This document shows positions 8,428 through 17,416 of a stretch of DNA of 64,000 nt, in pieces (within the stretch, counting starts at the first letter, position 1; each line of letters starts with the position of its first letter). A model generated the notes under the pieces. It made no database searches and was not told the DNA's origin. It saw only the letters and a list, made by a program, of their open reading frames with translations. The translations under genes and the position numbers were made by a program. The stretch lies in the NCBI GenBank assembly GCA_024234875.1, contig JACKNM010000004.1, positions 434,001 through 498,000 of the forward strand, read 5' to 3'. The DNA comes from Ectothiorhodospiraceae bacterium (GTDB taxonomy: Bacteria > Pseudomonadota > Gammaproteobacteria > HK1).

Positions 8428-9390
8428 TCAGAGGGGGAAGTGGCAGCGCACCGTCGCCTCGCCGACCACCCGCGGCTGCGGGCGCTCGGCACGACAACGC
8501 GCCTCCGCCCGCGGGCAGCGGGGATGGAAGACGCAGCCGGGCGGCGGCGCGATCGGGCTCGGGATGTCGCCGGCGAGCACCCGGCGGCGGCCACGCGCCC
8601 GCGGATCGGGCTCCGGCACGGACTCGATCAGCGCGCGCGTGTACGGATGGCGCGGACGTGAGAAGAGCGCGGGCTCGGGCGCCAGCTCCATCACCTGACC
8701 GAGGTACATGACGACGATGCGGTGGCTCACGTGCCGCACCACCGCGAGGTTGTGCGAGATGAAGACGATGGCCAGCCCGAGCGCGTCCTGCACGTCGCGC
8801 AGCAGGTTCAGGACCTGGGCCTGGATCGAGACGTCGAGCGCGGACACCGCCTCGTCGCAGACCACCAGCCGCGGACGCGGCGCGAGCGCGCGGGCGAGCC
8901 CGATCCGCTGTCGCTGACCGCCGCTGAACGCGTGTGGATGGCGGTCCATGACCTCGGCCGGCAGCCCCACCGTCGCCAGCACCTCGGCCACCCGGGCAGT
9001 GGCCGCCGCCGGAGCGACACCCGCGTTCTCGAGCGGCTCGGCGACGATGTCGCGCACCTTCATCCGTGGATTCAGCGACGAGTAGGGGTCCTGGAACACG
9101 ACCTGGAGCTGGCGACGTAGCGCGCGCAGCTCCGCGGTCGTGGCATGGGTGATGTCACGACCGTCGAAGCGCACGCTCCCCGCCGTCGGCTCGGCGAGGC
9201 GCAGCAGCAAGCGGGCGAGCGTGGTCTTGCCGCATCCGCTCTCGCCGACGATGCCCACGGTCTCGCCCGCGTCGACTGTGAGCGACACGCCGTCGACCGC
9301 GCGCAGCGTGCGCCGACCACCACCCCACGGCGCGCCGACCTCGAAGTCCTTGACCAGGTTCTCGACCACCAGGAGCGGCTCGACGGCCAT
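8428..9390 (-). CDS. Peptide-type ABC transporter ATP-binding subunit (DppF/OppF-like)
   Basis: The 320-residue ATPase has a Walker A 'GESGCGKTT', the signature 'FSGGQRQRIGLARAL', a Walker B 'LVVCDEAVSALD' and the C-terminal oligopeptide-transporter extension with 'PPGCVFHPRCPRAEARC', which often binds a 4Fe-4S cluster. It pairs with the next ATPase to power the two permeases encoded just upstream in the operon. The ATG at 9390 overlaps the preceding stop by one base (TGATG). Confidence 0.93.
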   Translation of the reverse strand: MAVEPLLVVENLVKDFEVGAPWGGGRRTLRAVDGVSLTVDAGETVGIVGESGCGKTTLARLLLRLAEPTAGSVRFDGRDITHATTAELRALRRQLQVVFQDPYSSLNPRMKVRDIVAEPLENAGVAPAAATARVAEVLATVGLPAEVMDRHPHAFSGGQRQRIGLARALAPRPRLVVCDEAVSALDVSIQAQVLNLLRDVQDALGLAIVFISHNLAVVRHVSHRIVVMYLGQVMELAPEPALFSRPRHPYTRALIESVPEPDPRARGRRRVLAGDIPSPIAPPPGCVFHPRCPRAEARCRAERPQPRVVGEATVRCHFPL

Positions 9391-10373
9391 CACGCGCACG
9401 CCCCGTCGGCCGCCACCCAGCACGCCACTCGCCGCGCAGTGCCGAACGATTCGAGCGCCGGCGCCTCGGCCGCGCAGCGGTCGACGGCTCGTGGGCAACG
9501 CGGGTGGAACCGACACCCCGGTGGATAGGCCGCCGGGGTCGGCGGCGTGCCGTCGATCACCGGCAGCCGCGGCTGGCGCGTGCCGACCAGCGGGATCGAG
9601 CGCAGCAGGAGTCGGGTGTACGGATGCGCCGGCGCATCGAACAGCGCGTCTACCGGGGCCTCCTCGACGACGCGCCCGGCGTACATCACCAACACGCGAT
9701 CGGCCATGTCGGCGATGACGCCCATGTCGTGCGTGATCAGCAGCACCGCGGTACCGAGCTCGCTCCGCAACCCACGTACCAGCTCGAGGATCTGGGCCTG
9801 GATGGTGACGTCGAGGGCGGTCGTCGGCTCGTCGGCGATCAGCAGGCGCGGCCGGCAGGCGAGCGCCATCGCGATCATCACCCGCTGGCGCATGCCACCG
9901 GAGAGCTGGTGGGGATAGTCGTGAGCGCGGCGCTCGGGTGCGGGGATGCCGACCGAGTCCAGCAACTCGACCGCGCGGGCGAACGCCTCCGCGCGCGAGA
10001 GCCCGAGATGCTCGGTCAGCACCTCCGCCACCTGGAAGCCGACGGTGTAGACGGGATTCAGGCTGGTCATCGGCTCCTGGAACACCATCGAGACGTCGCG
10101 CCCACGCACCGCGTTCATCGCCGGTGCGTCGAGCGCGACGAGATCGATGTCGCCGAGGCGAATCGAGCCGGCGTCGATCCGTCCCTGGTCGCCGAGCAGG
10201 CGCATGATCGCGAGCGCCGTCACCGACTTCCCCGAGCCGCTCTCGCCCACCACCCCGACCACCTCGCCCTCGGCGATCTCGAACGACACCCGGTCGAGCA
10301 CCCGCAGCCGCTCGCGCAAGGTCGAGAACGACACCTCCAGGCCGTCGACCGCGAGCAGCCGCCGAGCGCTCAT
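9390..10373 (-). CDS. Peptide-type ABC transporter ATP-binding subunit (DppD/OppD-like)
   Basis: The 327-residue ATPase contains Walker A 'GESGSGKSV', signature 'LSGGMRQRVMIAMAL', Walker B 'LLIADEPTTALD' and the oligopeptide C-terminal motif 'PPGCRFHPRCPRAVDRC'. It forms the ATPase heterodimer with the neighbouring DppF-like protein. Its ATG overlaps the permease stop by four bases (ATGA). Complete and canonical. Confidence 0.93.
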   Translation of the reverse strand: MSARRLLAVDGLEVSFSTLRERLRVLDRVSFEIAEGEVVGVVGESGSGKSVTALAIMRLLGDQGRIDAGSIRLGDIDLVALDAPAMNAVRGRDVSMVFQEPMTSLNPVYTVGFQVAEVLTEHLGLSRAEAFARAVELLDSVGIPAPERRAHDYPHQLSGGMRQRVMIAMALACRPRLLIADEPTTALDVTIQAQILELVRGLRSELGTAVLLITHDMGVIADMADRVLVMYAGRVVEEAPVDALFDAPAHPYTRLLLRSIPLVGTRQPRLPVIDGTPPTPAAYPPGCRFHPRCPRAVDRCAAEAPALESFGTARRVACWVAADGACA

Positions 10374-11230
10374 CGCTCTCGCACCCGGGGATCGAGGATG
10401 TCGCGCAGGCCGTCACCGAGGAGATTGAAGCCGACGATGGTCACCGCCAGCGCGGCGCTGGCCGACAACGCGAGCCATGGATCGGTGCGCAGCACCTCCA
10501 GCCCGTCACGAATCATCCCGCCCCAGGTCGGCTGCGGCTCCTGCACTCCGATGCCGAGGAAGCTGAGCGTCGCCTCGGCCATCACGATGAAGCCGACGCC
10601 GACCGAGGCGCGAACGATGATCGGGGCGATGATGTTGGGCAGGAGGTGCCGGACCAGGATGCGCGCGGTCGGCGTGCCGCAGGCGATCGCGGCCTCGACG
10701 TACAGCTCGTGGCGTAGCGACAGCACGAGCGAGCGCGTCAGCCGGGCGATTCCCGGCCACCAGACGATCGACAGCGAGACGATCACGGTCAGGGTTCCCG
10801 GCCCCAGCATCGCCGCGATCAGGATCGCGAAGATGAGCTCGGGAAAGGCGAAGATGACGTCCGCGGTGCGCATCACCACGGTCTCGGTCCAGCCTCCGTA
10901 CCAGGCCGCGACCATGCCCAGCGTGATGCCGACGCTCAACGTGATCGCGAGCACCGACACCGCGACCAGCAGCGACACCTGCGCGCCGACCACCAGGCGG
11001 CTCAGGATGTCGCGCCCGAGGCCGTCGGCACCCAGCCAGTGCGGATCTCCCGGCGGCGCCCACACCGCGAGCATGTCGACGTTCTCGTGACTGAAGGGTG
11101 CGAGCCACGGCGCACCGACGGCCACCGCCACCACGAGCACCACCAGCACCGATCCGATGCAGGCGTTGCGGTTGCGCCGAAGCCGCAACCACAGATCCGA
11201 GCGCGTGCCGTGGAGCCCGAACGCGGACAT
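10370..11230 (-). CDS. Peptide-type ABC transporter permease (DppC/OppC-like)
   Basis: The 286-residue inner-membrane permease begins with the cytoplasmic 'LWLRLRRNRNACIGS' N-terminus and first helix typical of DppC, followed by 'PHWLGADGLGRDILSRLVVGAQVSL' and the EAA-loop region 'EAAIACGTPTARILVRHLLPN'. The ATG at 11230 overlaps the stop of the partner permease by one base (TGATG) and gives the usual length; the longer frame upstream is antisense/frame-shifted sequence of that gene. Confidence 0.93.
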   Translation of the reverse strand: MSAFGLHGTRSDLWLRLRRNRNACIGSVLVVLVVAVAVGAPWLAPFSHENVDMLAVWAPPGDPHWLGADGLGRDILSRLVVGAQVSLLVAVSVLAITLSVGITLGMVAAWYGGWTETVVMRTADVIFAFPELIFAILIAAMLGPGTLTVIVSLSIVWWPGIARLTRSLVLSLRHELYVEAAIACGTPTARILVRHLLPNIIAPIIVRASVGVGFIVMAEATLSFLGIGVQEPQPTWGGMIRDGLEVLRTDPWLALSASAALAVTIVGFNLLGDGLRDILDPRVRER

Positions 11231-12180
11231 CAGCGCCCGTCTCCACCGAGCCGAATTCTCGGATCGATCACCCCATAGAGGAGATCCACCAACAGATTGA
11301 TCCCGGCGTAGAACAGCGTGAACAGCAGCACGATGGCCATCGTCACCGGGTAGTCGCGCGCGAAGATCGCCTGGATCGCCATCCGGCCGAGGCCCGGGAT
11401 ATTGAAGATCGTCTCCACCACGAAGGTGCCGGACAGCAGACCCCCGAAGATGATGCCGACGGTGGTGAGCAGCGGCACCAACGTGTTGCGCAGGGCATGG
11501 CGGTAGACGACGATGCGCTCGCGCATCCCCTTCGCGCGCGCGGTGCGGATGTAGTCTTGCTGCAGCACCTCGAGCATGTAGGTGCGCGTGAGGCGCGCGA
11601 TGTACGCCATCGGCGCCACCGCCAGCACCACCACCGGCAGCACCGCCTGCTCGATGCTGCCCCAACCGGCCACCGGCACCAGGTCGAAGCGAATCGCGAG
11701 CAGGTAGACCAGGAACGCCGACAGCGCGAAGTTCGGAATCGACATTCCCGCGACCAGCACGAGGATCACCGCGGTGTCGGCGAAGGTGTTCCTACGCAGG
11801 GCCGCGAACGTTCCGAGCGCCACCCCGATCGGCAAGGCGAGCGCCATCGCCGCGCAGGCGAGGATGGGACTCACCGCGAGACCGGTCGAGATGACCTCGA
11901 TCACCGGCACGCTCGCATATCGGAACGACAGCCCGAAATCCCCCCGCAGGATACCGGCGACATGGGACAGGAACTGCTCGACGAGTGGACGGTCCAGGCC
12001 GTACTCGGCGCGCAACCGCGCCTCCAGGGCGGGATCGCCGGACTGATCGCTCAGCATGGTGGCGATCGGGTCCCCGGGGACCATCTGGTTGGCGACGAAG
12101 GTGAGGACCACCACCACGCAGAGCACCGGGACCAGGCCCAGTACCCGGCGCGCCGCGTAACCGATCAGCCCCGGGGGCAT
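11230..12180 (-). CDS. Peptide-type ABC transporter permease (DppB/OppB-like)
   Basis: The 316-residue permease has the hallmark N-terminus 'YAARRVLGLVPVLCVVVVLTF' and 'MVPGDPIATMLSD', and the EAA loop 'IRTARAKGMRERIVVYRHALRN'. It is the first permease after the binding-protein gene, separated from it by 94 bases that hold a strong hairpin. It forms the membrane channel with the DppC-like subunit. Confidence 0.93.
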   Translation of the reverse strand: MPPGLIGYAARRVLGLVPVLCVVVVLTFVANQMVPGDPIATMLSDQSGDPALEARLRAEYGLDRPLVEQFLSHVAGILRGDFGLSFRYASVPVIEVISTGLAVSPILACAAMALALPIGVALGTFAALRRNTFADTAVILVLVAGMSIPNFALSAFLVYLLAIRFDLVPVAGWGSIEQAVLPVVVLAVAPMAYIARLTRTYMLEVLQQDYIRTARAKGMRERIVVYRHALRNTLVPLLTTVGIIFGGLLSGTFVVETIFNIPGLGRMAIQAIFARDYPVTMAIVLLFTLFYAGINLLVDLLYGVIDPRIRLGGDGR

Positions 12181-12201
12181 GCGAATCGGTGTCGGTGCCG
12201 T

Positions 12202-12222
12202 GGCCTCGCGAGATGCGAGGCC
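12202..12222 (-). promoter_or_regulatory. Intercistronic hairpin after the binding-protein gene
   Basis: GGCCTCGC and GCGAGGCC form a perfect 8-bp stem with a 5-base loop in the 94-base gap between the solute-binding-protein and permease genes. There is no T-run, so it is more likely to protect the upstream mRNA end or attenuate expression of the membrane genes than to be a full terminator. Confidence 0.5.
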
Positions 12223-12274
12223 GCGACCTCGCCCGCCACGGCGCGTGCGTGCACGCCGCTGCGAGCTGCCCGTG

Positions 12275-13828
12275 TCACTCGATGCGCACCTTCGCGAACG
12301 GCAGGAACCGGAAGGGGGTGAGTGCGACCCCGTGCACGTTCGGCTTGCGCGCCGCGATCTGCATGCGCACGGTGGTGGGACAGGTTCCCCAGTCGTCGAG
12401 CAGGATCTGCTCGGCCTGGTGATACAGCGCGTAACGTGCCTTCTCGTCCGCGGTCTCGCGCGCCTTCTCGATCAAGGCGTCGAACTCGGCATTGCTCCAC
12501 CGCGAGCGGTTGTAGCGGCTCGGCCCGTACCAGACGTCCTCGAGGAAGTAGAGGCCGTCCGGATAGCCGGCGGTCCAGCCCCAGGGGAAGAACGCGACCT
12601 CGCCGGCGTTCATCGCCTTGATGTGCGTGCCACGCTCGACCACCTCGACCTCCACCGGCATCCCGAGGGCGGTCTTGAGCTGGTTCGCGTAGTAGGCGAT
12701 CTCGGTCTTGCGCGGCGCGGTGCTGGTCACCTTCACCGGGGGCAGTCCCTGACCGCCGGGGTAGCCGGCCTCGGCGAGCAGTGCCTTCGCGCGCTCCGGG
12801 TCGTACGGGATCGGCCTCAAGTCCGGGTTGTAGCCGGCCACGCCCTTCGTGACCTGCCCGTAGAGCGGGAACGCCGCGCCACCGTACAGCCCGGCCACCA
12901 TGCCGTCGCGATCGATCGCGATGCAGATGGCCTCGCGCACGCGCCGATCCTTGAACGGCGCGTACTTCGTCTGGTTCAGACCGAGGTACTGAATCTGCGC
13001 CGCGGGCACGAGCATGAGCTCGTCCTTGAACCGGGTGTCCTTGAGCATCCGCCGCCCGGCGGTGACGTCCAGGTAGACGAGATCCAGCTCGCCCGCCTCG
13101 TACATCGAGATCGCCGTGTCGTCGCTCGGCACGACGAGGAATGCCACGTCGTCGATCGCGGGCGCGCCGCCCCAGTAACCCTCGTGCGCGGCGAGCCGGA
13201 CCTCCTGGCCACGCTTCCAATGGACGAAGCGAAACGGGCCGGTGCCGGCGGAGACCTTGGTGTGCCAGTCCGCCCCGTGCTCGGCGACGATGCCGCTGTC
13301 CATGATGTAGAGGGGGTAGATCGGGAACAGCACCTCGGTTCGGGTGAAGCGCACGTCGACGGTGTGATCGTCGACGACCTTCACCCCGACGAGGTCGGTC
13401 GTCTTGCCGGCCTTGACGTCGTCGGCGCCCTCGATCGCCTCCAGGTACTTGACGTTCAGCCCGCCCTTGTTACCGGGGATCAGGAGCTGCTCGAAGCTCC
13501 ACTTGACGTCGGCCGCGGTCAGCTCGCGACCGCTGTGGAACTTCACGCCCTTGCGGAGCTCGAAGCGGAAGCCGCGGTTGTCGTCGTGCGCGGACCAGCG
13601 CTCGGCCAGCGCCGGGATGACGTTGCCGTCCGCGTCGAGGCCGGTGAAGCCCTCGTAGACGTTGGCGATGATGTCGCCGGCGATGAGCTCCGAGAAGGTG
13701 ATCGGGTCGACCATCGCCGGGTCGGCGGTGATGTTGAGACGCAACGTCCTGGCGTCCGCCGTGGCGGCACCGAGGAGGGTGAGCGAAAGGAGCAGAGCGA
13801 GGAGTCGACGGGGGCGCGAGCTGGGCAT
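12275..13828 (-). CDS. Periplasmic family 5 solute-binding protein (DppA-like) of the ABC importer
   Basis: The 517-residue protein has a signal peptide ('MPSSRPRRLLALLLSLTLLGAATADA'), then the family 5 pattern 'LRLNITADPAMVDPITFSELIAGDIIANVYEGF' and 'RFELRKGVKFHSGRELTAADVKWSFEQL'. Such proteins bind peptides, glutathione, opines or other amides in the periplasm and deliver them to the DppBC permease. The ATG at 13828 is preceded by an AAGGAG ribosome site five to six bases upstream; the longer upstream frame lacks one. It is the first gene of the nine-gene operon. Confidence 0.92.
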   Translation of the reverse strand: MPSSRPRRLLALLLSLTLLGAATADARTLRLNITADPAMVDPITFSELIAGDIIANVYEGFTGLDADGNVIPALAERWSAHDDNRGFRFELRKGVKFHSGRELTAADVKWSFEQLLIPGNKGGLNVKYLEAIEGADDVKAGKTTDLVGVKVVDDHTVDVRFTRTEVLFPIYPLYIMDSGIVAEHGADWHTKVSAGTGPFRFVHWKRGQEVRLAAHEGYWGGAPAIDDVAFLVVPSDDTAISMYEAGELDLVYLDVTAGRRMLKDTRFKDELMLVPAAQIQYLGLNQTKYAPFKDRRVREAICIAIDRDGMVAGLYGGAAFPLYGQVTKGVAGYNPDLRPIPYDPERAKALLAEAGYPGGQGLPPVKVTSTAPRKTEIAYYANQLKTALGMPVEVEVVERGTHIKAMNAGEVAFFPWGWTAGYPDGLYFLEDVWYGPSRYNRSRWSNAEFDALIEKARETADEKARYALYHQAEQILLDDWGTCPTTVRMQIAARKPNVHGVALTPFRFLPFAKVRIE

Positions 13829-13866
13829 GGCACTCTCCTTCGTGAGGCGGACCGGTCGCGAGCCGG

Positions 13867-13891
13867 AGTCTAGCAGCCCGTGGCGCACGGG
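13867..13891 (-). promoter_or_regulatory. Candidate extended -10 promoter with operator upstream of the ABC operon
   Basis: Reading the minus strand, TGCTAGACT resembles an extended -10 element (TGnTAtaaT; the hexamer lies at 13872-13867). Immediately upstream is a perfect palindrome CCCGTG-n3-CACGGG (13877-13891) that would fill the spacer between -35 and -10, a typical repressor position. No good -35 is visible. The transcription start would lie about 25-30 bases before the binding-protein start codon. Confidence 0.4.
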
Positions 13892-13967
13892 CGGATCACT
13901 GTGCCGCGCGACCTGCAGGGAACGCCCCGCCTCGGTGCGGCTGGCACCGACTCGGATCGTTCTCCGA

Positions 13968-14918
13968 TCACATTCGGTGCGCGAGCCGGCACGCGTGCAG
14001 CTCGCGCCGGTAGCGGATGTCGGCGATCACCGCATCGAGGAGCAGCCGCACCCGGCGCTCGAGCGTGCTCCCCGCGCGGTAGTCCGCCGGCGCGATGAAG
14101 TCGACGCGCGAGGCCGCGAGCAGCGCCTCGCAGCCCTCGCGGGCGCCGGGGCGATCGCGATTCCAGACCGCGAGCGCATGGCCACCAGCCTGCCTGGTCA
14201 CCGCCATGCTCGGCACGTCGGTGAGGCCGTCGCCGATGTAGACGATGTTGGAGAACGGGATCGGACGCTCGCCCTCGGGCATGTGGGTGTTGATGCTCTG
14301 GCGGAGATCGAGTCGGCCCTTGTTGATCCGGAAGAGATACTGGGTCTTGGTGGTGTCGGTGATCAGCACCTTGGGAAAGGTCGCCACGCCACGGCGGTCG
14401 AAGTGGTACTCCGAGGCGTAGACGCGCCGAAAGGCGGGCCGAATGGAGACGCCGTCGAGGATCTCGCGCAGACCCGCAGACACCACGTAGTGGCCGATGC
14501 GCACCCGACCACGGCCGCGCTCGCGCACCCACGCGTCGGTGCGCGCGAACCAGCCCGGCACGCCCGGGAAGTAGCGTACGCGCCGGCCGAGCGCCCGCAG
14601 ATCCGCGCGCCCGAGCCGCACCCCGCGCCGGGCGGCCTCCTCGACGAGGTGGCGCATGTAGACCAGCATCCCCTCGCACTCCGACGCCGCCACCTCGCGG
14701 TCGACCGCGCTCCAGAATGCGGCGGGCTCGATGCCGAGCTCGGGGAGCACGGTGTACTCCTGCATCGGCTGTGGAGAGAGCGTTCCGTCGAAGTCGTAGA
14801 CGATCGCGATCTCGTCGCGCGCGAAGCCGACCCGCCGCCTTCCATCGATCGAGTCACCGTCTCGAGCCTTGCCACGCCCGCGGCTCGCCATCGTCACGCC
14901 GACCTCGCGTATGCTCAC
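13968..14918 (-). CDS. HAD-superfamily phosphatase (phosphoserine-phosphatase-like)
   Basis: The 316-residue protein shows HAD motif I 'VYDFDGTLS' (D42, D44), a likely motif II 'HYVVSAGL', a conserved lysine in 'DTTKTQYLFRINKG' and motif IV 'VYIGDGLTDVPSM'. These are the four catalytic elements of an aspartate-nucleophile phosphatase, with a helical cap between motifs I and II. The substrate is unknown. It is divergent from the adjacent LLM gene with only 56 bases between them. The first 35 residues are poorly conserved-looking, so translation may begin later than the ATG at 14918. Confidence 0.83.
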   Translation of the reverse strand: MSIREVGVTMASRGRGKARDGDSIDGRRRVGFARDEIAIVYDFDGTLSPQPMQEYTVLPELGIEPAAFWSAVDREVAASECEGMLVYMRHLVEEAARRGVRLGRADLRALGRRVRYFPGVPGWFARTDAWVRERGRGRVRIGHYVVSAGLREILDGVSIRPAFRRVYASEYHFDRRGVATFPKVLITDTTKTQYLFRINKGRLDLRQSINTHMPEGERPIPFSNIVYIGDGLTDVPSMAVTRQAGGHALAVWNRDRPGAREGCEALLAASRVDFIAPADYRAGSTLERRVRLLLDAVIADIRYRRELHACRLAHRM

Positions 14919-14940
14919 GCGGGCAACGATAACAAACCGT

Positions 14941-14959
14941 CGGCTCCGAGGCGGAGCCG
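14941..14959. promoter_or_regulatory. Perfect 19-bp inverted repeat in the divergent HAD/LLM intergenic region
   Basis: CGGCTCCG-n3-CGGAGCCG has 8-bp perfect arms in the 56-base gap between divergent genes, just upstream of the GGAGG ribosome site of the LLM gene. It could be an operator shared by both genes or an RNA hairpin near the ribosome site. Sequence alone does not decide. Confidence 0.45.
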
Positions 14960-14974
14960 GGAGGAGCGGACGAC

Positions 14975-15895
14975 GTGAAGTACGGATTCTCGCTGGTGGT
15001 GCGCGGCGCCGACGCCGGCCCGGAGACCTTCAAGACCATGGCCGAGCGCGCCGAGGCGCTCGGCATCGACTCGCTGTGGCTCAGCGCGCACGTGATCGTG
15101 CCGCGGCAGGTGAAGTCGCACTACTCGATGGTCAAGGGGCGCACCTACCCCGAGACCTGGCGCGAGTGCTACTGGGAGCCGTTCACCGTGCTCGCTTACC
15201 TGAGCGCGATCACCCGGCGCATCACGCTCGGCACCAGCGTGGTGGTGCTACCGATGCACAACCCCTTCGAGCTGGCCAAGCAGGTGGCCGAGGTGGACTG
15301 TCTGTCCGGCGGGCGGTTCGTGTTCGGGATCGGGGTCGGCTGGTTCGAGGAGGAGTTCGAGATCCTCGGGCAGAGCTACGGCAATCGCGGCAAACGCACC
15401 GACGAGGCGCTGGCGCTGATGAAGACGCTGTGGGCCGACGACCCGGTGCGCTTCGAGGGCAAGTACTACAACGTCGACGAGGCGTGGTTCTCGCCCAAGC
15501 CGGTGAGCCGCCCGCATCCGCCGATCTGGGTCGCCGGGGCGAGCACGCCGGCGCTGCGGCGCGCGGCGCGCTTCGGTGACTACTTCCACCCGGTGCGTGC
15601 GCCACTCGCCTATCTCGAGGAGGCGAAGGTCGAGCTCGCTCGCCACGTCGCCGACGCCGGCCGCGCGCCCGGCAGCGTCGGTCTCGCGGTCAAGATGCCG
15701 CTCACCTTCCAGGACGGCCCGCCCGGCAGTGGCCAGTTCCCGACCCAGGGGCGGCCGGCCGACGTGGTCGCGGCCATCCGCGCCTACCGGGACGCCGGTG
15801 TCGACCATCTGGTGTTCGACCTGGTGCCGGAGACGCTCGCCACCGCCCTCGAGACCATGGAGCGTTTCGCCGAGGAGGTTCGCCCGCGGGTGTGA
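14975..15895 (+). CDS. LLM-class (luciferase-like) flavin/F420-dependent oxidoreductase
   Basis: The 306-residue TIM-barrel enzyme has family motifs 'ALGIDSLWLSAHV', 'RITLGTSVVVLPMHNPFELAKQVAEVDCLSGGR' and 'GIGVGWFEEEFEILG'. It belongs with the F420/FMN-dependent 'TIGR03619-like' group, cytoplasmic oxidoreductases or monooxygenases of unknown substrate. The start is GTG at 14975 with GGAGG about ten bases upstream. It is the first of four related enzymes in the window. The cofactor, F420 or reduced FMN, cannot be settled here. Confidence 0.87.
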   Translation: MKYGFSLVVRGADAGPETFKTMAERAEALGIDSLWLSAHVIVPRQVKSHYSMVKGRTYPETWRECYWEPFTVLAYLSAITRRITLGTSVVVLPMHNPFELAKQVAEVDCLSGGRFVFGIGVGWFEEEFEILGQSYGNRGKRTDEALALMKTLWADDPVRFEGKYYNVDEAWFSPKPVSRPHPPIWVAGASTPALRRAARFGDYFHPVRAPLAYLEEAKVELARHVADAGRAPGSVGLAVKMPLTFQDGPPGSGQFPTQGRPADVVAAIRAYRDAGVDHLVFDLVPETLATALETMERFAEEVRPRV

Positions 15896-15916
15896 CCGGT
15901 CGCCCAATCCGACCCG

Positions 15917-15955
15917 GAGCGACCGCCTCGGGCACGGCGAGCACCCCGGTCGCTC
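15917..15955. repeat. Inverted repeat downstream of the LLM gene
   Basis: GAGCGACCG (15917-15925) and CGGTCGCTC (15947-15955) are perfect 9-bp arms around a 21-base loop, 21 bases after the LLM stop. There is no T-run. A terminator-like or mRNA-end hairpin is the likeliest reading. Confidence 0.35.
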
Positions 15956-16054
15956 GGGGGCGGTGCGATTGACGGGGGTCAACTCCCGCCGGCGGGCGGT
16001 CGTCATAGCCTTGGTCTCGCCGACCGGTCATCGAGGCGCGGAGAGCGTCGGATC

Positions 16055-17416
16055 ATGGGGAGCAGCGCACCGCGAGTCCGCCGGGTCGTGATCATGGGAG
16101 CCGCCGGCCGCGACTTCCACGTCTTCGACACCGTCTATCGGGACGATCCCGAGACCCTGGTGGTGGCATTCACCGCGACCCAGATCCCGGGCATCGCCGG
16201 TCGGCGCTACCCCGGCGCGCTCGCCGGCGATCGCTACCCCGATGGCATCCCGATTCGGGACGAGGCGGAGCTCGAGAGCATCTGCGCCGAGCACGCGGTC
16301 GACCGCGTGGTCTTCGCCTACAGCGACGTCAGCCACGCCGAGGTGATGCATGTGGCGTCGCGCGCGCTCGCCTGCGGCGCGGACTTCGTCCTCCACGGCC
16401 CGGCGAGCACGACGATCCGGGTGCCGCGCCCGGTGATCGCGGTGTGCGCGGCGCGGACCGGTTGTGGGAAGTCGCAGGTCACCCGCTGGATCGCCTCACG
16501 GGCGGCACGCGCCGGGCGGCGGGTGGCGGTCCTGCGTCACCCGATGCCGTACGGGGATCTGGTGGCGCAGCGGGTCCAGCGCTTCGCGGCGCCGTCGGAC
16601 CTGGTCCGGGCGCGCTGCACCGCCGAGGAGCGCGAGGAGTACGAGCCACTGATCGACGCCGGGCACGTGGTCTACGCCGGCGTCGACTACGCCGCAATCG
16701 CGGCGCAAGCCGCCGACGAGGCGGACCTCCTGCTCTGGGACGGCGGCAACAACGACTTCTCCTTCCTGGCGCCGGACCTTTCGATCGCGCTGGTCGACGC
16801 GCTACGCCCGGACCAGGTGGACACCCACCACCCGGGGGAGGCGGTGGTGCGCATGGCGGATGTGGTGATCGTGGCCAAGGCCGACGTGGCGCCGCCGGCC
16901 GACGTCGAGCGGGCGTTGGCGGCGGTGGCGCGAGTCAACGCACGAGCGCGGCGGATTCGCGGCGCGTCGCCGGTGCGCCTCGACGACGCGACCGCGGTGC
17001 GCGGACGACGCGTGCTGGTGGTCGAGGACGGCCCGACACTCACCCACGGTGGCATGGACCACGGCGCCGGCGCGGTGGCGGCACGCGCCGCCGGCGCCGC
17101 CGAGCTGGTGGACCCTCGGCCCCACGCGAGCCCGCCGATCGCCGCCGCCTTCGCGCGCTACCCGCACATCGGGCCGGTCCTGCCGGCGCTCGGCTACGGT
17201 CCGGAGCAGCTCGCGGCGCTGCGCGCGACCATCGAGGCGACACCGGCCGAGGTGGTGGTGAGCGCGACCCCATGCGATCTGGCGGCGCTGATCGCGCCGT
17301 CGCGCCCGGTGGTGCGGGCGCGCTACGACTACGCCGAGCTCGACGACCCCGGTCTCGGCGCCATCGTCGACGCGTTCCTCGCGCGCCACCCGCCCGGACC
17401 GGGGATGGCCGGTTGA
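16055..17416 (+). CDS. Cyclic 2,3-diphosphoglycerate-synthetase-like P-loop NTPase
   Basis: The 453-residue protein begins with a Rossmann-like region 'RRVVIMGAAGRDFHVFDTVYRDD', followed by a P-loop 'ARTGCGKS' (133-140) and 'LLLWDGGNNDFSF', the organisation I know from archaeal cyclic 2,3-diphosphoglycerate synthetase and its bacterial homologues annotated as GTPases. Archaeal members make an anhydride-type cyclic bond at ATP expense. Its stop overlaps the next start as TTGA, so it is translationally coupled to carbamate kinase, implying a function tied to carbamoyl or other acyl phosphates; that link is inference. A true cDPG role in this bacterium is doubtful. Confidence 0.78.
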   Translation: MGSSAPRVRRVVIMGAAGRDFHVFDTVYRDDPETLVVAFTATQIPGIAGRRYPGALAGDRYPDGIPIRDEAELESICAEHAVDRVVFAYSDVSHAEVMHVASRALACGADFVLHGPASTTIRVPRPVIAVCAARTGCGKSQVTRWIASRAARAGRRVAVLRHPMPYGDLVAQRVQRFAAPSDLVRARCTAEEREEYEPLIDAGHVVYAGVDYAAIAAQAADEADLLLWDGGNNDFSFLAPDLSIALVDALRPDQVDTHHPGEAVVRMADVVIVAKADVAPPADVERALAAVARVNARARRIRGASPVRLDDATAVRGRRVLVVEDGPTLTHGGMDHGAGAVAARAAGAAELVDPRPHASPPIAAAFARYPHIGPVLPALGYGPEQLAALRATIEATPAEVVVSATPCDLAALIAPSRPVVRARYDYAELDDPGLGAIVDAFLARHPPGPGMAG

